Assembly (NCBI GenBank): GCA_016201045.1
Contig: JACQDM010000010.1
Coordinates: 1 to 64,000, forward strand
Length of the DNA: 64,000 nt
Direction: 5' to 3'
DNA from: Afipia sp.
GTDB lineage: Bacteria; Pseudomonadota; Alphaproteobacteria; Rhizobiales; Xanthobacteraceae
Shown: positions 8,610 to 16,098 of the stretch, piece by piece
Position numbering within the stretch: the stretch's first letter is position 1
Layout: each line of letters begins with the position of its first letter
Notes under the pieces: generated by a model
Told to the model about the DNA's origin: nothing
Database searches by the model: none
The model's input: only the letters and a program-made list of their open reading frames with translations
Program-made: the position numbers and the translations under genes

Positions 8610-8617
8610 CGCGACGG

Positions 8618-9103
8618 CTATTGTGCGAAGGTCATATCAACACATCTCAGAACATCCGGCCCGATTCCGACATTCAGAAGAATGCACCCCTGGGCCTTCA
8701 GCGCGTTGTTGTCGCTCACCCAGATGGCAGTTCCTCCGGATCCGAAGAACGAGTTTGTATTCGGCGGTTCGGTTTCGGTTGCATCGAACGAATAGGTCGA
8801 GTCATCTTTGAACGCGCGCGCCTTGAGAGCGCAGCTTCCGTCGCTGTCGACTTTGAGAACATCCTTGTTGTCGCGCGTTACGCCAACGCTGATTTGGCAT
8901 CGATAGAGTTCCGATGTCCGGGTGTTGAAGATGAAAGCGTATGATTTGCAGTTAATGTTCTGTAGTTTTCCGGCGTTGAGGCCTCGGCTGCAGGCAATGC
9001 GCTGATTGTTGCTCAGTTTGAACGCATCGCCGGGCGCGGCATTCGCGACACTCGCGGCAGCAAGAATTGTAGCAGCGGCCACAAGTCCGAGAATTTGGCT
9101 CAT
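8618..9103 (-). CDS. Small exported hypothetical protein
   Basis: A 161-residue protein from the ATG at 9103, which has a GAGGAAC ribosome-binding site upstream. A longer open frame exists but adds only arginine-rich, non-protein-like sequence. The signal peptide is clear (ILGLVAAATILAAASVANAAPG). The mature part has six cysteines, the count expected for a disulfide-bonded periplasmic or secreted domain, spaced through ACSRGLN, NCKSYAF, YRCQISV, SCALKAR, GCILLN and LRCVDM. No named family is recognised. The gene is upstream of nothing on its strand and convergent with the small membrane protein. Confidence 0.65.
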   Translation of the reverse strand: MSQILGLVAAATILAAASVANAAPGDAFKLSNNQRIACSRGLNAGKLQNINCKSYAFIFNTRTSELYRCQISVGVTRDNKDVLKVDSDGSCALKARAFKDDSTYSFDATETEPPNTNSFFGSGGTAIWVSDNNALKAQGCILLNVGIGPDVLRCVDMTFAQ

Positions 9104-9191
9104 CGGTTGTTCCTCAAGGTCTCGCAATACTCCGGCCATCACTCTTAGCCACCCGGCGAATGAAAATCCATATCGAAGCAATCTCGACGGC

Positions 9192-10001
9192 TCAGGGTCG
9201 GTTAGCAGCGGCCGACGCCGCCTTGAGTTCGGCGACGGTCGCTTCCAGCTTCGCGTTGTTTTCAAGCAGCCGCTGGCTGGTGAGAATGAGGAAGTAATAT
9301 CCAAATTCCGGATTCTGAAAATAAATTTCCAGTAGCTTGTCGTATTCGATCGACAATACCTGCCCGTCCTCCACGCATTCGATCGTCGCTGTTCGCTTGT
9401 TGTTGGGTGTGAGAAAACCGAGCTCTCCCATAAGACTGCCGGGCGGCAGATCGATGTTGAATTCCATGACGCGAAATTTCCCCGTGATGGTCAGGAACAT
9501 TTCGTTGGCCACATCGCCCTTCTTGAACAGCTTGCTTCCCTTCCGGAACTTGCGCTCCGTCATGAAGGGTTTCAGCCACTCCATCGACTTGTCGCCCTTT
9601 GTGGCATCCCGGGCTTTCTTGACGAGCCGCTGCATCTGATAGAGGCGAATGGCGTTAATAGGCACGAGAAGGAGATAAAGAAGGAAAGTCTTGATATCGC
9701 TGGCGAGCGCTCCGAAGGCCACAAAGAAGATGTTGCTAATCATGTTGGCGATGCGCAACGGTACCATCGTTCTTGTTAGCAGCGTCACCACAAAGAAGAT
9801 CGAGCCCAACAGCGCGAACATGTTCGCAAGCGTGATCTGTGATAGCGCGACCTCAAGCAGCCGGTTGAAGATCGCGTCGTATGTGACATTGTTGGGGTCG
9901 AGGCCCAACATGGTCAGAATTTTTGCAATCCTGAGATTGTCGGCAGCCGTGTCGAGAATACGGTTCAGGATCGTCGTCAGATCCGCGTTACTGGAATTCA
10001 T
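9192..10001 (-). CDS. Three-helix membrane protein with a C-terminal cyclic-nucleotide-binding domain
   Basis: A 269-residue protein from the ATG at 10001, which has GGGAGG just upstream; the frame extends to 10040. A short N-terminal helical part (ILNRILDTAADNLRIAKILTMLG) is followed by about three hydrophobic helices between residues 55 and 120. A cNMP-binding domain then runs from about 145 to 250. The phosphate-binding cassette is recognisable: GELGF at 192-196 and Arg203 in RTATI. The tail is a short coiled coil. The topology of three helices then a CNBD resembles Popeye-domain proteins, but the binding cassette is the canonical bacterial/CAP type. It is divergent from the cNMP-gated channel gene and is probably a membrane receptor for cAMP. 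Confidence 0.75.
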   Translation of the reverse strand: MNSSNADLTTILNRILDTAADNLRIAKILTMLGLDPNNVTYDAIFNRLLEVALSQITLANMFALLGSIFFVVTLLTRTMVPLRIANMISNIFFVAFGALASDIKTFLLYLLLVPINAIRLYQMQRLVKKARDATKGDKSMEWLKPFMTERKFRKGSKLFKKGDVANEMFLTITGKFRVMEFNIDLPPGSLMGELGFLTPNNKRTATIECVEDGQVLSIEYDKLLEIYFQNPEFGYYFLILTSQRLLENNAKLEATVAELKAASAAANRP

Positions 10002-10304
10002 GCTGCCTCCCGACCGGCCCGGCTGGGTGATCCCCGCCAAACTCTAGCATAGCGTTGCGGTGCAGGACGACGCCTCAGGCATTAGACCTTTTATGACATC
10101 CACTTGATGATTGCCCGGCTTCACAATCGGAAAAGCCGGTATTCCGGCAGCCCCAGAATTGATCGAACAGCGTTCCTTGGGCGACGGATAGCCACTCTCC
10201 TAATCGTTGACCGTTGGCCGGGCCACAGGCACCTTGCCACGTTGCGCGGCAGCTTTAGAAGCAGGACACTGGCGCGGCGTGCAGGTAAAAATTTAGGTCT
10301 GCAG
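10002..10304. promoter_or_regulatory. Divergent intergenic region between two cNMP-binding membrane proteins
   Basis: This 303-bp region separates the start of the CNBD membrane protein (minus, 10001) from the preferred start of the potassium channel (plus, 10305). The channel frame is open from 10104, but that extension encodes an arginine-rich stretch with no membrane segment and is probably non-coding. Both promoters must lie here. I see no clear CRP-type palindrome. Confidence 0.4.
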
Positions 10305-11426
10305 ATGCTGAACCGGCCGGAAAATTCTATTGGACCAGAGGCGGACAGCGATAAAGCCGACGCCCAGTCCAATGCCGTTACCTACGCTGCCGTCGCGACC
10401 GGCATCGCCGCGATCATCGCGCTTACATCCGTTTCTGTTCCCGCTCTGAAATGGATCGGCTGGCTTGTATGGTTCAGCCTCGCTATTTTCATATGGGAAT
10501 TGCTAGCGGGTGTTATGCGGGCAGTACGTGCCGGACGTTTGCCCGCCTATCTTTTCTCAGTCCAGGGCTTCATCGACATACTCGCCGCCTGCGCTTTCCC
10601 GCTGGCACTAGCCTGCGGAGTTGGGCTGCCGCTTGCTTCACTCGCCGGTGTATTTTGGCTCCTGAAACTCGTGCCGATGATCGCAGGGTTGCGGCAGTTG
10701 CGTCGCGTGCTGGTCCGCGAAGCCGGCCCTCTTGCGAGCGTGCTCGTTCTTTTTCTGATCGTGCTGTTCATGGCAGCTGCCCTCGCCTTTCTTTTCGAGC
10801 GCAACGCGCAGCCCGCAGGTTTCACCAGCCTTGCAGCGTCGCTTTGGTGGGCCGTCGTGACATTGACGACGACGGGCTATGGCGATGTCGTGCCAATTAC
10901 CCTAGGCGGACGAATCGTCGCTGCGCTTTTGATGATTTGCGGCCTCGGCGTGTTCGGTCTGTGGACAGGTATTCTTGCGACCGGATTTGCCGCCGAAAAT
11001 CGCCGGCACAATTTCATTCAGACGTGGGAGTCACTGGGCAAAGTTCCGTTTTTCTCCGCGCTCGGTCCGGCCACCCTCGCCGATGTGACCAACATGCTGC
11101 GGCGCATCGATCTGCGTGGGCGCACGTTCGTCGTCCGCAAGGGGCAGGTTGGCGATTGCATGTATTTCATCGCGGCGGGTGAAGTCGAAGTCGAACTGCC
11201 GGGCAAACGCATACCGCTCGGCGTGGGAGCTTTTTTCGGCGAACTCGCGCTCCTGGGCAACAACGTCAGGTCCGCGAACGTCGTCACAACGCGGTCGACA
11301 TCCCTTCTCGTTCTGGATTTGGTCGATTTTCGTGCGCTGATGGCTCGTCATCCCGAACTGGCAAAGGCCATCGATGAAGAAGCGCGTCGCCGCGCGGCGG
11401 AGAATGCGACATCCGGCACGCGTTGA
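10305..11426 (+). CDS. Cyclic-nucleotide-gated potassium channel, MloK1 type
   Basis: A 373-residue protein from the ATG at 10305. It has six hydrophobic segments followed by a cytoplasmic cyclic-nucleotide-binding domain, the layout of MloK1 from Mesorhizobium loti (355 residues). The selectivity filter TTTGYGDV is at about 187-194, preceded by the pore helix ASLWWAVVTL. S4 is poorly charged (LRQLRRVLVR), as in MloK1. In the CNBD the phosphate-binding cassette is GELALL at about 312 with Arg about 322 (RSANV). Family members conduct potassium and open on cAMP binding. The gene is divergent from the CNBD membrane protein and converges with the MBL hydrolase, 15 bases apart. Confidence 0.9.
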   Translation: MLNRPENSIGPEADSDKADAQSNAVTYAAVATGIAAIIALTSVSVPALKWIGWLVWFSLAIFIWELLAGVMRAVRAGRLPAYLFSVQGFIDILAACAFPLALACGVGLPLASLAGVFWLLKLVPMIAGLRQLRRVLVREAGPLASVLVLFLIVLFMAAALAFLFERNAQPAGFTSLAASLWWAVVTLTTTGYGDVVPITLGGRIVAALLMICGLGVFGLWTGILATGFAAENRRHNFIQTWESLGKVPFFSALGPATLADVTNMLRRIDLRGRTFVVRKGQVGDCMYFIAAGEVEVELPGKRIPLGVGAFFGELALLGNNVRSANVVTTRSTSLLVLDLVDFRALMARHPELAKAIDEEARRRAAENATSGTR

Positions 11427-11441
11427 TACGGCGAGCGAGCA

Positions 11442-12275
11442 TTAAATCTCGATCGTCATGCCTTCGCGTGCAACGGTCGTTCCCGGCCGCAAGCGCACTG
11501 CGGCGGATGCGATTTGATCCATGAACGTATCATCGTGTTCGGGATCGTGGTGATAGAGGCACAGCTGTTTAACGCCCGCTGCGTCAGCAAAACTGACAGT
11601 CTGTTGCCAACTCGAATGCCCCCATCCGACATGCTGCGGAAGTTCGTCGTCTGTATAGGTCGAATCGATAATAAGAAGTGCCGCGTCCTTCGCCAAACCC
11701 AGCAAGGCTGAATCGAATGCGCTTCCGTTCAATTCCGTGTCCGTGATATAGGCGATGGCCTTCCCGCCATGCTCGAGCCGATAGCCAATCGCGCCACCGG
11801 GATGATTCAACTCCGCAGTTCGCACGATGATGCCGCTTTGCGGAGTTAAAATATCTCCGGCTTCAAAGTCGTTGAAATCGATTTTGCCCTGAGCCATCTC
11901 GATCTCGATCGGAAAGAGCGGATAGCTCATCATTTTGTGGATAGTCTCTTTCAATCCACCTGCGGCCTCGACGTTGCCAGCCCAGAGTCGAACGCGGCTT
12001 GTTTTCTCGAATAGCGGGGTAAAAAACGGAAGACCGATCAGGTGATCGATGTGGCAATGACTGAGAAAGAGATCGATGTCTGCGATCTTGTTGTCGCGCA
12101 TCATCTGATTGCCGAGCAGCCGCAATCCAGATCCCGCATCGAAAACTACGGTGCGGTTACCGCAAATGACTTCAACGCACGAGGTATTGCCGCCATAGCG
12201 AACCGTCTCCGGCCCTGGGGCAGGAATGCTTCCTCGGGCACCCCAGATACGTACAGTCATCAAAGGGTTTGCCAT
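11442..12275 (-). CDS. Metallo-beta-lactamase-fold hydrolase
   Basis: A 277-residue soluble MBL-fold enzyme. The metal site is complete: H73-x-H75-x-D77-H78 in LSHCHIDHLIG, H157 in ELNHPGG, D178 in ITDTEL, and a C-terminal histidine in GWGHSSW or LYHHDPEH. It belongs to the group near PhnP/RNase Z and RomA and has no signal peptide. The substrate is unknown. The gene lies 132 bases downstream of the adenylate cyclase on the same strand. Because class II cyclic-nucleotide phosphodiesterases have the same fold and an H-x-H-x-D-H-L motif, a cyclic-nucleotide substrate is possible but unproven. An alternative start is the ATG at 12260. Confidence 0.8.
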   Translation of the reverse strand: MANPLMTVRIWGARGSIPAPGPETVRYGGNTSCVEVICGNRTVVFDAGSGLRLLGNQMMRDNKIADIDLFLSHCHIDHLIGLPFFTPLFEKTSRVRLWAGNVEAAGGLKETIHKMMSYPLFPIEIEMAQGKIDFNDFEAGDILTPQSGIIVRTAELNHPGGAIGYRLEHGGKAIAYITDTELNGSAFDSALLGLAKDAALLIIDSTYTDDELPQHVGWGHSSWQQTVSFADAAGVKQLCLYHHDPEHDDTFMDQIASAAVRLRPGTTVAREGMTIEI

Positions 12276-12292
12276 CGAAATCGCTCAAATCT

Positions 12293-12324
12293 ACCGCGCG
12301 ACAATTGCACGGCTAACGCGCGGT
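12293..12324. repeat. Inverted repeat between the cyclase and the MBL hydrolase genes
   Basis: ACCGCGCG at 12293-12300 pairs perfectly with CGCGCGGT at 12317-12324 across a 16-base loop. It lies 18 bases upstream of the MBL start on the minus strand. There is no following T-run, so it is not a standard terminator. It could be an operator or an mRNA hairpin that adjusts expression of the downstream gene. Confidence 0.4.
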
Positions 12325-12407
12325 TACCAATGCGCACACCATATGTTTCTACAAAAAAGGCCTTGCCAGATTTCAATCTCCGCGCCAATCGCGGCAATTC
12401 GCCCCAT

Positions 12408-14624
12408 TCATTTCGTTGTCAACGCATACACGCCGTCCCAACCATCGGGAGGCGGTGTCAGACGAAACGCGGCGATCCGTTCCGCGTAGAGATCGTAAAA
12501 AGCGTCCAACATTTTTGCCTCGTCCGCGATGCGCGCGCGCGAAATCGCCGACATCGCTCCATCCCAGTCGCGGCTGCGATAGCACGACAACATTTCGATG
12601 CTGAGGTTTCTCAGACGTTGGAATTGTCCCGAGTTTGCGACATCCTCACGTCCCGCGATGGCATAAATCACCTCAGGCTCTTTCTTGCCTTTGACGGTGA
12701 TGAAATCGAGCTCGAGAATCGCGAATTTATCTTTCGCCGCGAGCGCTGTCTTCGATCCGGCAATAATCGGCACGCCATAGGATTTCGATTGCCCTTCAAG
12801 ACGGGAGGCGAGATTGACGGCGTCGCCTAACACCGAATAGTCGAAACGCAGATCGGAACCCATATTGCCGACGACACATATGCCGGTGTTGAGGCCGATA
12901 CCGACATGCATGGGGATATGATCCTTGCCCGCCAGCCGCGCTTCTTCGTAGCGTTCTTCGTTCAGCGCCTCAATGCGGTCGATCATGTCGAGCGCGGCTT
13001 CGCATGCATTGACATGATGCGACTGATCTGCGAGCGGAGCGTTCCAGAACGCCATGATCGCGTCGCCCATATATTTGTCGATGGTTCCTTTTCGATCGAG
13101 GATGGCATTCGTGAGCGGCGTAAGAAAGCGATTCATCAAGGACGTAAGACCCTGCGGATCGCTCTTGAACGATTCCGAAATCGTCGTGAAGCCGCGCACG
13201 TCACTGAACATGATCGTCATCTCGCGCTCTTCGCCGCCGAGCACCAATTTTTCAGGCGACTGAGCGAGCTGTTCGACGAGCGCGGGCGACAAATATTGTC
13301 CGAACGCCGAGCGGATGCGCCGCCGCTGTGCCTGCTCGCTGAAGTAGCTGCTGAACACCAGAACGAGATAAATGCCGGTGCTCGAAACAAGCGGAAATGT
13401 GAAATCTATCAATATGTTACGGTAGGTGTAGAAATACCACGACGCTCCGATGAGAATGCTGACGATTACGGCACCGAAGCCGAGCAGCATGATCGGCCGC
13501 AGAATTGGCGTGAGCCAGATGATCGCGGTCGCGAACAGAATCGCGACAAGAATCTCGGCGCCGATCGCGTAGTTCGGTTGCGAGAGGATCGATCCGGTCA
13601 GCGCGCTTTCCAGCACCTGAGCGTGCACTTCCACGCCCGGCATCACCGGATCGAGCGGCGTTGTTTTCAGATCAAGCAATCCGACCGCGGAGGTGCCGAT
13701 CAAAACGAGCTTCCGCGAAATGACGTCCGGACCAATTTTCCCGTCGAGGACATCGGATGCCGAAACGAACCGCTTTGCGTCGTGGCGTGAAAAGTGCACC
13801 CATAGTTGACCGTTACGGTCTGTCGGTACCTCAAAACCCGGTACGCCGACGCTGCGCATACCTGCTTCATCGGACTTCACCAAAATGGTGCTCGATTTTG
13901 TGACGAGGCGCAGCATCTCGAACGTCAGCGATGGCATCAGGTTGCCCTGCGCGACCATGATCATCGGCACGCGTCGAACGATACCGTCCCGTTCCGTCTT
14001 GATCGTGAAGAGACCCCGACCCGGCGCGGCTTCTTCCAATACCGGAACGTTTCTCAGCAATCCGGGAAAGTTGAAAAGGAAGTGCTTGGGATCTCCACCT
14101 ATCGTCGCAAGCCCCGTCAAAGGCAGCTTGAGCGTTGAATGCGCCGATGCATAAGGCAATCCGGATTCGCCGAGCACCACTGGAGATTTTCGTAACACGT
14201 CGGCAAAGACTTGATCATTGCTGGGCAGCGACTTCAACTTAGCGCGCGTTTCTTCGTCGAGATTGGAGAAGCTGTCCGCTGCGAGGCTCGGCGACATCCG
14301 ATCCGGTTCGGCAAAGACGATATCGAACGCGATGACCGCTGCATCGAGATCGGTCAAACGCTTGACCAGATCCGCAACGCGCGTTCGCGGCCAAGGCCAC
14401 TGCCCGTATTTTGCGAGGCTTTTTTCGTCGATATCGATAATGACGACTGGCCGCGACGTAATCTTGCGCGGCTCGAAAATCTGGTAGGCATCGAAGGTAC
14501 GAACCCGCAACTCCTCAAGCGGCGGCGGATCCCACACGCGCAGGCCTACAAACGCAAAGATCAGGAAAATGCAAAGCAGTCGCGCATAGCCGAAAACTCG
14601 CGCGTATCGGCGAAGCCGCTTCAT
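12408..14624 (-). CDS. CHASE2-domain transmembrane adenylate cyclase (class III)
   Basis: A 738-residue sensor cyclase. The N-terminal helix is followed by an extracytoplasmic CHASE2 domain (about 40-335, with VVIIDIDEKSLAKYGQWPWPR). Three close transmembrane helices (about 350-430) and a class III catalytic domain (about 470-650) follow. Both metal-binding aspartates are present (MFSDVRGFT, KYMGDAIMAFW). The purine-specifying pair is Lys (IDKYMGD) and Asp (DYSVLGDAVN), which predicts ATP rather than GTP. The transition-state Asn and Arg are in NLASRLE. It should make cAMP in response to a periplasmic signal. The start is 37 bases after the stop of the secretion adaptor gene, consistent with one operon with the adhesin export genes. 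Confidence 0.92.
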   Translation of the reverse strand: MKRLRRYARVFGYARLLCIFLIFAFVGLRVWDPPPLEELRVRTFDAYQIFEPRKITSRPVVIIDIDEKSLAKYGQWPWPRTRVADLVKRLTDLDAAVIAFDIVFAEPDRMSPSLAADSFSNLDEETRAKLKSLPSNDQVFADVLRKSPVVLGESGLPYASAHSTLKLPLTGLATIGGDPKHFLFNFPGLLRNVPVLEEAAPGRGLFTIKTERDGIVRRVPMIMVAQGNLMPSLTFEMLRLVTKSSTILVKSDEAGMRSVGVPGFEVPTDRNGQLWVHFSRHDAKRFVSASDVLDGKIGPDVISRKLVLIGTSAVGLLDLKTTPLDPVMPGVEVHAQVLESALTGSILSQPNYAIGAEILVAILFATAIIWLTPILRPIMLLGFGAVIVSILIGASWYFYTYRNILIDFTFPLVSSTGIYLVLVFSSYFSEQAQRRRIRSAFGQYLSPALVEQLAQSPEKLVLGGEEREMTIMFSDVRGFTTISESFKSDPQGLTSLMNRFLTPLTNAILDRKGTIDKYMGDAIMAFWNAPLADQSHHVNACEAALDMIDRIEALNEERYEEARLAGKDHIPMHVGIGLNTGICVVGNMGSDLRFDYSVLGDAVNLASRLEGQSKSYGVPIIAGSKTALAAKDKFAILELDFITVKGKKEPEVIYAIAGREDVANSGQFQRLRNLSIEMLSCYRSRDWDGAMSAISRARIADEAKMLDAFYDLYAERIAAFRLTPPPDGWDGVYALTTK

Positions 14625-14661
14625 CTCGATTGCACCCTGCCCCGCGGGCGAACCTGCCCTG

Positions 14662-16098
14662 TTACTTTTCCCGGAAGGCGCGCATCAGCTGATCGCTGAG
14701 CGGCTTCGCAAGATAGGATAGCATAGTGCGGTCGCCCGTCTGCACAAAGGCCTCGACTGGCATGCCGGGGATAAGTCGGACCTCACCGAGCCGGGCTACC
14801 TCCTGCGGAGGGATGGACACACGGATCGTGTAGTAGCTCTGGCCTGTCCGCTGATCGACCGTGGTATCGGGTGAAATGCGGCTGATCGTCCCGTTCAGTT
14901 CGGGCGTCGTGCGCTGGTTGAAGGCCGAAAGGCGCAGCAATGTATTCTGGCCGATGCGAAGCTGATCGATGTCCTGCGGGTTGACCTTGGCTTCCACGGA
15001 CAAATTGTCGGCCTGCGGCACGATCAGCATGATCGCGTCGCCGGCGGTGATCACGCCGCCAACGGTGTGCACGGTCGATTGAAGAACCATGCCGTCCTGC
15101 GGCGCACGAATGTCGACGCGGCGAAGTTGATCCTCTGCCGTCACCTTGCGTTCGACGAACTCGCCGATCTTGTCGTTGATCTCGCGCATCTCCTTGGAGA
15201 CTTCGGATGACAGATCCTTGTCGATCTGAATGATCTGCAGTTCGGTTTCGGCAATCTTGCCCTTGGCCTGCGCCTTCTGTGCGATGAACTGCGCGCGGTC
15301 TCCATCGAGACGTGTCGCATCGCGTTCGAGCGTCGTCAGTCGCGAGATCTGGACAAGGTTCTTGGCAAAGAGATCGCGAACACCGACGAGTTCTTTCTGG
15401 ATCAGTTCGATCTCCCGGGACTTGGCATTTTCCTGCGCTTCGAGGCCGCCGATCTCTTCCTTGAGCTGCGCGATGCGTTCGCGAAGCTGCGCTTTCTGTC
15501 CGGCACGGCCGGACGAGCGCACTTCGAAAAGTTTGATCTCGTTGTCCACGAGCGATTTCACTTCGGGTTCGTTCATCGCCTGCATGATCTGCGGCGGGAA
15601 CGTGATGTGATCTGCGCCTTCTTGTTCGGCGGTTAGGCGCGCGGAACGCGCCCATAGGCCGTTCAGCTGTTTGGTCACGATAGCGAGGCTCGCCTTCGTC
15701 ACAGTGTCGTCGAGGCGCACCAGAACATCGCCGGCCTTCACTCTGTCGCCGTCGCGTGCCCTCACCTCGCCGACAACGCCGCCGGTCGGGTGCTGAACTT
15801 TCTTGACGTTGGAATCGACCACGATCTGGCCCGGAGCAATCAGAGCGCCCGATATCTCGGCGGTCGAAGCCCATCCGCCGATGCCGCAAGTGAGTATCGT
15901 CACCAAGACCAAGCCGACAATCAGATGCAGGCGGATCGACTTGCGCGAACCTGCAATATCGAGACTTTTGAAAATCGAAATCTTCTCGAGCGGCGTCACC
16001 ACCTTGTCGAGAAGTTCACGAAATTTCCGTTCGCTCACTCTGAGGCTCGGCAGCTTCAGGCTTCTGAAATCCGGGATCTTCAGTTTGGGGAGCTTCAT
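14662..16098 (-). CDS. Type I secretion membrane-fusion protein (HlyD/PrtE family)
   Basis: A 478-residue adaptor. A cytoplasmic N-terminus of about 50 residues is followed by one transmembrane helix (LHLIVGLVLVTILTCGIGGW). Next comes a lipoyl-like half motif (GQIVVDSNVKKVQHPTGGVVGEV) and a long alpha-helical hairpin (about 140-330). The returning lipoyl half (DIRAPQDGMVLQSTVHTVGGVITAGDAI) leads into the beta-barrel and C-terminal domain. The protein links the inner-membrane ABC transporter to an outer-membrane TolC-type channel. Its start overlaps the stop of the ABC gene by 4 bases (ATGA). No TolC homologue is encoded in the window, so a channel from elsewhere must complete the exporter. 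Confidence 0.93.
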   Translation of the reverse strand: MKLPKLKIPDFRSLKLPSLRVSERKFRELLDKVVTPLEKISIFKSLDIAGSRKSIRLHLIVGLVLVTILTCGIGGWASTAEISGALIAPGQIVVDSNVKKVQHPTGGVVGEVRARDGDRVKAGDVLVRLDDTVTKASLAIVTKQLNGLWARSARLTAEQEGADHITFPPQIMQAMNEPEVKSLVDNEIKLFEVRSSGRAGQKAQLRERIAQLKEEIGGLEAQENAKSREIELIQKELVGVRDLFAKNLVQISRLTTLERDATRLDGDRAQFIAQKAQAKGKIAETELQIIQIDKDLSSEVSKEMREINDKIGEFVERKVTAEDQLRRVDIRAPQDGMVLQSTVHTVGGVITAGDAIMLIVPQADNLSVEAKVNPQDIDQLRIGQNTLLRLSAFNQRTTPELNGTISRISPDTTVDQRTGQSYYTIRVSIPPQEVARLGEVRLIPGMPVEAFVQTGDRTMLSYLAKPLSDQLMRAFREK

